Assembly (NCBI GenBank): GCA_037577475.1
Contig: CM075188.1
Coordinates: 4,472,001 to 4,536,000 of the forward strand
Length of the DNA stretch: 64,000 nucleotides
Direction of reading: 5' to 3'
From: Chaunax sp. Z400
Taxonomy: Eukaryota; Chordata; Actinopteri; Lophiiformes; Chaunacidae
Positions 25,401-36,660 of the stretch are shown in pieces. Position 1 is the stretch's first letter. The number at the start of each line of letters is the position of its first letter. A program made the position numbers and the translations under genes. The notes beneath the pieces are model-generated. The model saw nothing but the letters and a program-made list of their open reading frames with translations, did no database searches and was not told the DNA's origin.

Positions 25401-28400
25401 GTACACTGACAGCTATCCGTTACCGAGATACGGTCCTAGGTCCACATGTCATTCCCAGGATACAGCAATCGGGCATCACCTTCATGCATGACATTGCCAG
25501 ACCACATGTGGCTCATGTCTGTCAGGAGTCGCCTACCTGGACCAGAACAATGTCGCTGTCCTTCCTTGGCCAGCATATTCACAAGATCTCAACCCAATAG
25601 AGCATCTGTGGGATGTTCTGGATCACAGGGTGAGACGGAGAGATCCTGCTCCAGCAACATGAACAACTTGTCACAGCACAGCAGGCAGAATTACATGTCA
25701 TCCTACAAGTCCAGAATAACATCTTATCAAGTCCATGCAAAGGAGATGTGACACTGTGGTAAATGCTGGAGGTGGTCACATGTGTTACTGACTGTTGTTG
25801 TTGTTCTCTGTCTCCCCATCCACACTTTTTGACATATAACACTAAGACAACAACCAATAATTTGCACAAAAATGATTTTTCTGTATGGCTAAAGGGTGAA
25901 TAAAGATGTTAACTATAATTTGCCTTTGATATTTAATATGAACAGGATGGCATGACATTAAAAAAGAGCATTTCTACTGTTGCTCAGTATATTTATGGTC
26001 CAATGCATTTAGATTTTGAAATTTCACAGCCCACAATCCAGTAAGACCGAAGATCTTTACTCATAAACCTTGCTAATTTAATTGTTAGGCTCTGTGCCCG
26101 TGGCAAGTTTGATTTGTATTTTCTTCTAAAGTATCCCATCAGCGTAACCATGTTTGACCTTTGATCTACTTATACACGAGTATACCAGTTTTATTTTGCA
26201 CCCCTAGTTCTGTGTATGTAAGAGAAACAAATGTTATATTGAGCACTAGATTGAATAGTTTTCTATCACCTGATCTATCTATTCTGCTTGTAATATTTTT
26301 CTTAATTGTTGTTTTTTTTTAACTCTTGATTCACCCCTTCTCATCAGAAATGTTTCATCTTCTGTACGAGGCTCCCAGACTGCTGCATTGACTAGACTGG
26401 CTCAAATTGAGAGCCGCTTCCGCAGCCGCAAGCAGGCCGGACAGGAGCCAAAACCTGCCGAGAATCTGACCTCAGATGTGGGAATCTCACAGCCAGCAGC
26501 TGCTCAGGCCCTGGAGGCCTCTGTGGAACTATCAGCACAATCCAGTAGTGACCACAGCTTTAAGGGGAAACGTTTCCTCAAGAACACCACATCTGCAGCT
26601 ATGAACAACGCCAACACTGCTGCTGTTAGGCCTCCACAGCCAAGAGCTGCTGAGGATGTGGTTCCTTCGGTGGGTTTGGAGACAAAGAGAGCAGTGAGTG
26701 GTGTGAGTCTGGAAAGTGATGAAGAGGACATGAGGAAACTGCTTGGAGACTTGTTTGATTCAGTAGACAACCGCCTCTTAATACCTGGGAAACCTGCATC
26801 AATAAGAACATCAGACAAGGTACCATTCATCTTTAAACCTGGAGCTGTTGCTTGTTTTGGCACAGTCAATACATGCCTTAGATAGGCATGCTGTACTGTA
26901 TATTCATATTTTCAGGATGTATGAGGGAAATGCCATCAGTCCACTTGTCCCTGGTTCTTTACATATTATAGGATGGTTTTTCAGATTTGTTTATAGCAAA
27001 TATCCAGTTATAAATATCAAAAATACACACAAATTTAGATTTCTTTCCACACACATTGAGGTGAGCGTCAGTATCCTAGCGATATAAGAACCATGTTTCT
27101 ATTGTTGCTTAATTCAAACTGGCCTGTCGTAGTATTGCTTTTATGCTTCGGTTGAAAGTGTAATATTATCAAGGACACTGTTCAAACCTGATCATCCAGA
27201 TCTGTCCTGGGTGATCCCACCACAAGGGGGCAGCTCTGAGTCCGGCTGTTCACACATGGCAGCATACGTTGTAATGCGTCTCCAGTGACCGTTTGTGATC
27301 AGATCTCACTTTACCACACATGCAAACAAACTCATACATCACCGGAACAAACAGACAATGTTTTTTACACAAAAAAAGGTCATAAGAAGGATCTTGATGA
27401 ACCTTGGGCCTGACAAAGTTCTTTCACTTCAAAACAATGCTATGCTTTTGCTCTCTTACAGATGTTTGGCAAAGGCAGTCAGAGGGTCTACTCCCCACCT
27501 CCTCCCACTGCTGTCGCTCCCTCATCATCCTCCGACACATCCGCACCTCGCTCCCCTACCCCTCCGTCTTGCCACAGTTCTCCATTTCGATTCATCAGTC
27601 AGGCTCATCCCCATTTCAGCCCCTCTGTGCTCTCTCCATCACCCTCTCCTCCCTACGTCTCTTCATCTTTTTTGGGGAGACTGAATTCCCCTCATAATAG
27701 GGCAGGGAGCCCACAGCGTTCCCTCTCCTCCATGTCAGGCCGCAGTGAGGTGCTCTCTCTGGAGGAGCTCTTTCCTGTAGGACCTGGCTCTGAAGGTCCC
27801 CACAGTGAGAGGAGTGCAGTTTCCTCTGAAGGTGAGGGAAGTCAGATACATCAGGGAACATTGGAAACACAGCATTTACTGTTACTAAGACTAAGAGTCA
27901 GTAAGACTTAGAATCAATAATGTTCACCTTTGTGTGATGCTCAGCCTTCATTTAGGAGGGAACATGATTTGTTCATTAAACATGTTTTATTCTCTCCTCA
28001 TCTCCTTGATTGACAACAAGGCACATAAATCATCCCTCTGTAGAGTTAGTATGTGGCATCATGTATGACAACCTTTTTATTTAAATGTATAGACACTTGT
28101 GGCCAACCGATGTGGATTTTCAAAGGGCAAAATAATAAGATTTTGTTGCAGGAAAACATAGATTGCAACCGAAATCACCCCCACCATGGCAAAAAAATAT
28201 TGAAACTGTTGGAAATGAACAACTTTATGAAAGAGGAAAACTGTTAAACTGATTATCTAAGTCAATGAAATGAATACATTAAAAATATTTCTGGATGACT
28301 GAACATCTTTCTCAGTGTAATTAATAAATAAATATGGAACTGATCAAACTAATCATAAAAATTCTAGCTGGGAGCAAAATTAATATTATTTTTTTTAGCT

Positions 28401-31400
28401 ATTATTTTCCAGTTGGGACTTTTAAAGCATTTGAATCTGACCCAGCAGCCTGGACTAGTTCTAAATAGGAATGGTTGTTACATTCCCTAGGATGTTGCAC
28501 GTGCCTAGTGTATAATAATAAATAATGTGCTGATGACTGGTCTGTCATTTCTAATATTCTGTTATGATCTTGTGATCCTGCAGACTTCAAGATAAAAGTG
28601 ATGACATTGGACGACCTTGTGCCTGCTAACCTTGGATTCAGGGAGGAAACACCAGGAAAGGAGGTGAGTCATGAAAGCAGGTCATTAAATATAGTGGAAC
28701 AAACTAAACATACAAAGTAGTGTGCAGTATATAATATTAGGATGTGTGTCTATTGCAATGATCAACTCCATTAAAAAGCTTTATTGTAGTTTTGGCCACT
28801 GTCAGAGTATCAATACTTATTCAATACAACGTGCTTTTAACAATATAATGTCTACATGGTATCAGAAGTACGAAAGCTATTAAAAAAAACTTAATCTCCA
28901 ATTTTCAACCCCAGGCTGCACTGACTTTAACAGTATTATGTGTTTATGTGTGACACTTGGGATGGAATTAAGAGCAGAAAATGATGGAGACGTTTCAAAT
29001 ATTGGTGTCATGACAACTTTCATTTGTAGCCATTATGAATTGTTTCTAGCCAGATTATTTTAAACCTGCATTGCTGATGTTTATTTTTTTTCTATAGTGT
29101 GAGAAAAACATTTCGCCCTTTGGCTGCTAAATGTTCCACAATGTTCACCAGCTATTGTTGGATGTTCAAGTGAAAATGGAGTGATGATCAAGTCCTCTCC
29201 ATCCTTACTGTATCCCATGTTCAGATGTCTGTATTCCCCATAGCAGAGAGGCATCAGCCAAAGGACTGGCACTTGGTGTCACCGTCATACAGTCATGCTA
29301 CTGTCGGCTACTCATACTCGTCCCTGTATGGTGGTGGTGTTACTGATCCTCAGCAGTTTTATTACAAACCGCAGCAGAAGGAGCTTCAGAGATGCCTGAG
29401 ACAAATGTAGCTTGTGTGGAATTAGCTTAAGCTTCTGAAAAGCTATTTGATTCAGAAAACAGAGACACCACCACGCTACTAGCTAGACACAACTAGTAAT
29501 GCTGCCACTTGTTGCACTACCACACAACACTTCTTTACAAAAAACAATAATTTGATTAATGCAGCCGATACTAATGATCTAAAAAGCAAAACAAAAAGTG
29601 AACTTTTTTTTTTACAAGATCTGCACGTATATTTAAACTGAGGTAGAAAATAACGTCAGCGGTTTTAGTTACAAGTAACTGTGTTCAGCACTAAATAACT
29701 ACAGTAAATTCATTTCTGTGCTCAAGGAATGATCATGATGATTAAGTTTAAAAAAATGTTTCACTAGACCTTTTATTCATACAGGGGCTGACCACAATAA
29801 ATGAAAACACATTTTTGATGTGGATTTTAACTGATCCACAAAAATCAAATGGCCACATTAGAATTACTTCATATTTTAGTTGTTGACTTTGTATTAAATC
29901 GTAGATCTTTCTACACTTGATAATTTTTAGAATGATAACTAAGATTTTAATAGTCATTCTTATCTGACACATCCATTAGTTTAGAAAATGTCTGATTGAT
30001 AAATGCTTCTCTCTTTTTCTTGGGGAACTCTTTGAATCCCCTGAAGGCCAAACTCGGTGCCCCTCCTGCATCCCTGAACAGACAGCAACTGCTAAGAATG
30101 AATGAGGAGCAGCAGCAGCAGGAGCAGCAGCAGCAGCAGCAGCAGGAGGAGGTGGTGCTGGACTACCGAAGTGACTTTGAGAGTGTGAGCAGGACAGAAC
30201 CAGATGACAGTGCCAGCCTGGTTTCAGAGCATTTGCAAGTTCATGAAGATGAAGAGGAGGTGGTGTCAGAGGTCAGACAGGAGGATACAGGCATGTCGTG
30301 TGTGAGGACAGATGAAGATTTCTCGAGATCTTTATCAGACACAAGTCGCTCCAACACCCCACCGACCTCAGATCATAGTCAAACACTCAGCAGAAGCAGG
30401 GGCTCCAGATCCTCGGGATCACGCAGCAGCCAGACGTTTTCTCGCCAGTCTAGGAGGCGTACTTCAACTAGAAAGGCTTTAAAAGATGCAGCAGTACAGA
30501 CTCAGCCTGATCTACTGCTTAACACAAGGCCCACTGGTTAGTCTGCCACACGTGGCATTTATTTATTTAATGTGGTAGAGCCACCAATCACCTTAGAGCT
30601 CAGAATGCCTGTTTGTCATGCTCCTTCTGTAGGTGTGGCTACTTTTGGACCCGCAGTGGACATGACCTACATGGATCCCACCCCAGTGGTCGCTCATACT
30701 CTTGGTGCAGAAATGGTGGAAGGTAAGACCCAATTCAACAGAACAAAGTACAGCATAAATACACAGAGAAAAATAAAAAGCACTGTCTACCCCTGCCAAG
30801 GCTCAATTTTAAAACAGGAAGCATTAGAAAGTTTAAAACCAATGCCTGGATCCACACTGTAACTAAAACGTTTGAGGAGAGCCGTTTGAATTTGGTGCTG
30901 TGTCGCCATCTATTGGTGAAATGCTGTTGAATTTTGCAGGGTTACTTTTTGTCATTGATTCAAACTATAATAACAAACTTTACAAACAAACAGAAAATGT
31001 TTTACAAATACCCTACAAGTCTAACAAAGACATGGTTACCTGCAAATACAAAATCCCATTAGCAAACTAATGCATTTTATTTGCAAGTACAAAATGTACC
31101 CATGAAGCAAACAGACCACCTTAGTAGAGGTGAACTGATTGATCAGTCGACCGAATTAATGGCGTTGAATTTAATTAAAGGCTTATTGAGCTGTGACCGA
31201 TGACCGACTGAGCAGTCTCAGTGTGGTCGGATCTGTGCTGGTTCACTGCACACACACAAGCATGAGCTACAAACATGTCATCACCAGCACGGAATTATTT
31301 TCACTGTGAATGAAGAAAACACAAAGTTCATAATATTAATATCTGGACACAAAAATAAGCCCCAGAGGAACAACCTTGAAAATGTTCAGAAAAAACTTAA

Positions 31401-34055
31401 TCTGACACTTAAAAATAATCACAGGAACATATTCAAGAAGCCAACGCAAGCAGAGCGGCTAAAGCTAGAGTGACGGCACAGAGCCAACCATGAGCTGAGA
31501 AAAGGACAAAAGTTGTGAGTGACAGTGAGTGCTTGTTTATGACATGTGTTAGATGAGAGAAGAAACCGACTATCTGCTTCAGTTTGTGAAGAAAAACTTT
31601 CCATAATGTTCAAGTGACAGCATTAGGCCAGGATATATACTGACACACAGCAGCCAGAGATATTTCACCTGTATAGAGATGGTCTTCTCTCAGAACCTCC
31701 GGGTTGTGTAGGAAGTAGTCCAAAATGAATGGTGGTCTATAGATGAAGGTTTCTGCCAACTTTCATTGTGTTTTCGATACAATAGGTTGATACAATAAGT
31801 ATAAGTCCATTAAATAATTTTTTGCGGCTTCAATTGTTGTGAATTAGCTTTCTGTAGATAGTTGTGACATCACACACCACGAGACACTTCACAGCGCTTT
31901 ACTTTAATAGTGGGTGGAATATCTCCACCATTTCATTAGCAAGATGTACATTTGGCTGTTAAAAACAAAGGTCCTCCTGGTCCTCTTTGTAGAGACTCCA
32001 GGCGACTTCAGGGAAGGGTGTCCTGTTTCAGTCAGTAAATCCTTAACTGACCAATCAGCATTCACTAGCAGAATGCTAGCGGTTTGTGGGAAAGATCTAA
32101 AAAGTTCACTTCTGATATATATGATACTCAATTGATATTGATATTGAGTTTTTTTTGTCTAGAAGTATGTGAAAATAATTATGTTAGCCGTTTAGCTCCA
32201 TTCACTCCCATTCATTTAGGACTCCTTCATGAAAGCCCCTCTGGGTGAACTGCAGCCGATTTCTGTACAATGGAATTAATGAGGAGTGGACAGGCTGCAG
32301 GACAGGATCATAACGGCTGTGCGACAACTCTTCTTCTTTCTCTCTCAATTTGCTGGCGGAATGCAAATAGACTTAAGTTGCATACTGTAGCGTGGGTTTA
32401 AACTAAGTGACCAAAATAATATTGGGCCCCAGACGGGAGATTTATAAATTAAAAATGCTAACCTGTACATGAATAATTTGGTCTGATAACCTGGAGAACT
32501 CACCCTTGCTACAAAAGCACACAAAACAAAGTCAAAAGATCAATTTAAATTCATCAGTTAAGTTATATTCAAAGTAAATTGTTCTTTTAGTTCAAAGTGT
32601 TAATGGGGATGTGTGTGTGTGTGCTGGTTAGGGGCATTTGTGGAGTTCAGTGTATGAGTAGTGTTTGTAGGGAGGTTTTAATGTCAAAGGGGGGGGGGAA
32701 TGTGGTTGTAGAGGCAGGAGAACAGGGGCAGCATGGAGAGTTTTAAAACAGGAGACTTAGCTTTCTTAGCTTGGTATCTTCCACCGTGGACATGGGACCC
32801 TAATCTGTTCCAAGCAGGTCCAAAGAAACATGAGGATGAACGGACGAGTTCCACCCACTCCAGGGATCAGCAAACCCAGTATATCCACTGGTGTTTGTTA
32901 CTCTCACTCCTCACTAGTTGTCCTCCTCCTTGTTGCCTTTGTTTGGTTTTCCCTCTCCTTTTTGCTCACAGGTGACTCTAATTGATCAACTCTGAGGTGC
33001 CTGCTGTGCCACACCCACTTCCTCATAGGTTTCACCCATTGCAGTGCAGGAAGGGAGCAGACAGCTGTCTTCAGCTGATTGCTACACTACCGCCACCTAC
33101 TGTACAAGAGTGTATAGCATCATGTCACACAACAACCTCAGGGTGCCTTGTTCTGTTTCTGTAGGCCTTTCAGATATTACAGATATTATTACCTGTTCAA
33201 ACTAAATACTACACTTAAATTTAGTCTGAGTTTTAAATAAATACGGTTTGTCCTGTAACCTGTTTCACTTTGATTTTGAGATCTGTAATGCATCAAAATG
33301 TCTAAAAGTGAGCAGACCTTTGTTAGATCTTTTGTTTGGTTGTGTACTTGCATTAAACCAACTGTTTCCAACCATGTTTCAAACCCAGAGAAATCAGTCA
33401 TTCTATTCACGCCGCTTTTCATTTCATCTGTTCACCTGATGCTAGAAGTTCAAGGTCAGAGAAAGGAAGGAAATCAGTGAACGTGACTAACATGTGAATA
33501 AGTTTAAAACATGACCTCGTCTGTAAACATTTCTGTCTGACGTCAGATTCATTAGAAGTGGTTTTTGTTTACAGTGAAGACAACAACTCCCATGATCCCA
33601 CACAATGTATATCTTGTTTTTATTGAGAGCGGCAGAAATTATACCTACTGTTTACCATTTACGAGTGTGTTTCCAATGTCTGCCCTTTAGCTCTCAGCAC
33701 CTTCAATCCAGCTGCATTTGCTGTCAACGAGTTGCTGAAGCAGCAACTTGCCATGATAAGGCGGTTCATCGAAAGCAGCCGATACCTTCACTCCAGCCTG
33801 GTGCAGAGCCTGGAACCACCAAACTACAGATACGCCACGCTGGAAGACACCAAGGAGGTAACCCATTCATATACACACAATTACTGTGTGTGTGTGTGTG
33901 TGCATCAGAATTTTCTGAGAGCTTTAGATAATTCACACACACACATTTGTCTCTGATGCTTTCTTCCACAGTACATTCGTAAGTTTTCCAGACTGAAGAC
34001 GGAGGAAGCCTCAGAGGAGGTGCTGCAGGAGATGAGGGTCTCCCATCATGTCTGA
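22500..34055 (+). CDS. c19orf44: C19orf44 homologue (DUF4614 family), complete, 10 exons
   Basis: Ten exons join in frame with GT-AG borders: 22500-22616, 23719-23832, 23970-24097, 26348-26819, 27462-27831, 28584-28663, 30047-30536, 30633-30722, 33691-33857 and 33972-34055, giving 703 aa. Segments match the human protein in order: RFLKK (exon 3), LAQIESRFRSRK and SDEEDMRKLLGDLFDS (exon 4), VMTLDDLVPA (exon 6), DYRSDFESVS and DAAVQT (exon 7), MDPTPVVAHTLGAE (exon 8), LLKQQLAMIRRFIESSRYL (exon 9), and EYIRKF across exons 9 and 10. Function is unknown. The middle is low-complexity, rich in Ser, Pro and Glu, with a Gln-rich run in exon 7. The start codon is chosen because upstream is closed. The exon 7 acceptor is the least certain: CCTGAAG|GCC is used, and an alternative lies 42 nt downstream. 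Confidence 0.92.
22960..23600 (+). mobile_element. Decayed Tc1-like transposase fragment in c19orf44 intron 1
   Basis: The plus strand keeps the C-terminal DDE part of a Tc1-family transposase at about 23346-23520: WPSQSPDFDPIEILWWDLKK followed by EEWANIPQECCQKLV. Upstream are broken pieces of the preceding region with stops. It lies wholly inside intron 1 (22617-23718). Confidence 0.8.
24105..24200. repeat. Likely dispersed repeat at the start of intron 3
   Basis: GGGTTGGGTGTTGGGAATTA followed by TTGCAATACTTTGTGGTG and TCGTGATACATATTGCAATA looks like the terminus of an interspersed element often seen in fish introns. The class is not identified. Confidence 0.35.
24796..25989 (+). mobile_element. 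Tc1/mariner element with both inverted repeats, in c19orf44 intron 3
   Basis: TACTGAGCAACAGTAGAAA at 24796 is the reverse complement of TTTCTACTGTTGCTCAGTA ending at 25989. TA dinucleotides flank both ends, as expected of a Tc1/mariner target duplication. The element is about 1.19 kb. A plus-strand frame at 25025-25600 keeps DDE-domain signatures: FSDKSRFNLHRADGR, RYRDTVLGPHVIP and HDIARPHVAHVC. A shift near 25530 moves LPWPAYSQDLNPIEHLWDVL into another frame, and FSDK replaces the usual FSDE. It is non-autonomous now but structurally complete. Confidence 0.85.
26820..27461 (+). other. c19orf44 intron 4
   Basis: No gene or recognisable mobile element is seen in these 640 bases. A short GC-richer segment near 27205-27300 with CCACAAGGGGGCAG could be part of a dispersed repeat. 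Confidence 0.6.
28664..30046 (+). other. c19orf44 intron 6
   Basis: AT-rich intron of 1.4 kb. A 61-codon plus-strand frame at 29225-29410 has no splice signals joining it to the gene and no family match, so it is not called. Nothing else is recognised. Confidence 0.6.
30101..30151 (+). repeat. Gln-rich CAG tract in c19orf44 exon 7
   Basis: A GAG-CAG-rich run encodes four Gln, Glu, seven Gln and two Glu in the frame of the gene. It lies in a region absent or different in the human protein as I recall it. Length variation between individuals or species would not be surprising. Confidence 0.85.
30723..33690 (+). other. c19orf44 intron 8
   Basis: The longest intron of the gene, about 3 kb. It holds a (TG)n run near 32615 and a poly-G run near 32690. 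No coding exon or classifiable transposon is recognised. Confidence 0.6.
33885..33903. repeat. (TG)n microsatellite in c19orf44 intron 9
   Basis: A short TG run follows the exon 9 donor by about 25 bp, and a (CA)n run near 33934 lies before the exon 10 acceptor. The two are complementary and could pair in the pre-mRNA across the 114-nt intron. Confidence 0.7.
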
Positions 34056-34131
34056 CCACTGCTCATGAATATCCTGGATTACTGAACCACCACATGTGCA
34101 ACATAACAGAGACGCTTGCCAAGTCTTTCTT

Positions 34132-34137
34132 ATTAAA
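34132..34137 (+). terminator. Putative c19orf44 polyadenylation signal
   Basis: ATTAAA lies 77 nt after the stop codon. A canonical AATAAA further on near 34291 is an alternative. Confidence 0.4.
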
Positions 34138-36461
34138 ATACATTTTATACATAATTTTATACTTTGAGAAACAATATTTTTTGCCTCTTTACATGAATTG
34201 TTTTATAATTTCAGTGTGTGATTTGAATGAGATGACCTCAGCTATGATGTCATTGATATAATAATGAATTCTGTTGAATGCATTTGTTAAAATAAATCCC
34301 AAGATGTGAATGTCAGCGTTTAGAAATATGGAAACGTTTCTTACCTGAAAGAACATTGACGTGTTAACAAGTACACTTAATCCACAAGCCATGTAAATCT
34401 GAAACAATATAATACCTTTAATTGATTTTCTTTAATGTTATTAAATTTAAAAAACCTTTGTTATGATGATTGACACAGTACACGTTGTCAAAACGATGGA
34501 CATAAACTTCAGCATCAAAGAACATAGTGTTTGACTCCAGATTGATGGACGTGTGATTTGATGAATATTCCTTCATCCTACAACTAGGCTGGTTTACAAG
34601 AGCCTGGATTCTTAGATCTAGTCTGTGCATGGATGGGTACACAATATCATATATATAAGAAATGCATTACACCTACTAAACCCAAATATTAGTGCAGCAG
34701 ATATGTCATGAAAGTTTGTTCTGTTAATTGTTAAATTGCTATGTAACAGTCATTTTCAGGTGGATCAAGTCAGTGAATGAGGGCTACTCTTAGCAGACTA
34801 TTATATGGGTGATTTGTGAACCAAGGGGGGAAATCCTAGCAGAACAGACAAAAATAAAGAAGAAATCATGTTTCAACTTATTTAAATACTACTGACAATT
34901 CAAAATATTGTCCGTTTGAAACTGACAACAACATGCTAACAAATATATATGGCATAAATCATTCCTTCATATTTTCTCGGTGAAATAATACCAAGTGTTA
35001 TCAGTTCACATAAACATTTTATTATTCACAGTTAAAATGAAAATCTTGGAGGATGTGTGATTAGCATCCTCGCTGACTGTTATAGATGAAGATCCCATAG
35101 AGCGTTAGCTGCAGTGAGATTTTCTCTATTTGTCTGTCTTTGCCTCCTTCGTAGAAAGAACAGTCTGGAGGTGAAGTGCAGTCTGTTGCTCCTAGTCTCA
35201 GGGAAGGAATCCAGTCTGGATCAGTCAATTAACTGAGCCATTATACGGGTGTTTATGTTAAAACAGGATTCATATTTCTATAATGTGACAGTAAGAGTGT
35301 GATAACATGTAAATGACCACTTGGGATCCACAGTTCTAAGAAATTTCAAATGATGAACAGTGATTCAGCATTTATGAATGAAATCTGGGTCCTAACACTT
35401 TTTTAAAGTCTATGATTGATTAAGACAAACGTCCAAAGGAAAGCTTTTGAATCACTGAGTGAAATCAGAATGGATTTATACTTCCAAAGACCAATCAACT
35501 TTCAAATTGGTATTGAAATGATAAGTATTTAATTTTATTTATTAAGCCCAGGACCAGGGCACTGCAGTAGCAGTAACCGAAAAGGTCTAAATATGACACA
35601 CTATAGGAAACACTTAGTGCTTACGACATTAATACATTGTGTATTTTAAAACTCAGGGTGATGTTCGTTACGGTGTGATCAGCTGGTGATATGGATCAAG
35701 TGGAATTACATTGCATTAGACAGAATTAATTATGATCTGCAAAATACAACGAAGTATTGGAGCAACAATGAGAAAAAAAATATCTCAAGAATAAAGTTGT
35801 AATATTACAAGATTCAAGTTGTAATTTTACAAGAATTAAGTTGTAATTGTTTGAGAATAGTCATAATATTACAAGAATAAATTTGTAATTTTATGAGAAT
35901 AAAGTTGTAATTGTTTGAGAATAAAGTTGTAATTTTATGAGAATAAAGTCATAATATTACGAGAATAAAGTTGTAATTTTACCAGATAAAAGGTGGAATA
36001 TTGTATTGAGTAAAGTTATATTATAAGAATAAAGGTCTGCTCACAACAATACCTTCAGTTGAATCGTTGGCGTATAAATCATAATTTGGTCGGGTTGGTT
36101 TGGATTGCTTCAGGTTGTTTGTTGATGGTGTTAAGATTTCATAGCTGGTTGCAGTTTTAATTTTATGTATAATGTTTCTACTTCAGAGGAAGAAAACTTG
36201 ACTGGTTGTTGTGAGACGTGTCAGTTGATCTGATGGATGGTGGTGCTGGAACGCCACCATTTATGGGCTTATTGGGTTGCTGAGTCAAGTGTGCTTCTAG
36301 TGGTATAATTAAGTATCCTGGTTTGGTCTGGTGTTTGACCTCATGTCACACTGGTTTGAACATTTCTACACCAGCCAAACTCTAATTACAACACCACCGA
36401 GGTTCATTCACAAATGATCAGCTTTATAAATAAAGATTTCTACAACTGCAGCAACAAAAAC
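34138..36461. other. Intergenic region between convergent c19orf44 and akr1a1
   Basis: About 2.3 kb, AT-rich. Apart from the AT-rich minisatellite at 35775-36035, I see no gene, RNA or recognisable mobile element. Confidence 0.6.
35775..36035. repeat. AT-rich minisatellite, unit about 22-24 bp
   Basis: Degenerate tandem copies of GAGAATAAAGTTGTAATTTTA, alternating with GTCATAATATTAC variants. About ten copies can be followed by eye. Confidence 0.85.
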
Positions 36462-36467
36462 TTTATT
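36462..36467 (-). terminator. Putative akr1a1 polyadenylation signal
   Basis: Plus-strand TTTATT reads AATAAA on the minus strand, about 195 nt after the akr1a1 stop codon. It is the first canonical hexamer I find downstream. Confidence 0.5.
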
Positions 36468-36660
36468 TAAAAAGAACCCCATACAGTATGTGGACAATCA
36501 CACCTATGTTTGATCACCAATAGCTCTAAATGTTCTAATAAGAGCAGGATTTGATCTCATCATGAAGACACACTCCAATATCTGGATCTAGGAACATCAG
36601 TGATGTGGTGTTGGTTGGGTTGTTGAAGGCCCAAACTGAGGTTGTGTAGACAGAGTGTCG

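Noticed and set aside
25579..25869. 96-codon minus-strand frame
   Set aside because: It is the antisense of the Tc1-like transposase and its 3' flank.
29225..29410. 61-codon plus-strand frame in c19orf44 intron 6
   Set aside because: No acceptor-donor pair joins it in phase and nothing comparable is in the human protein.
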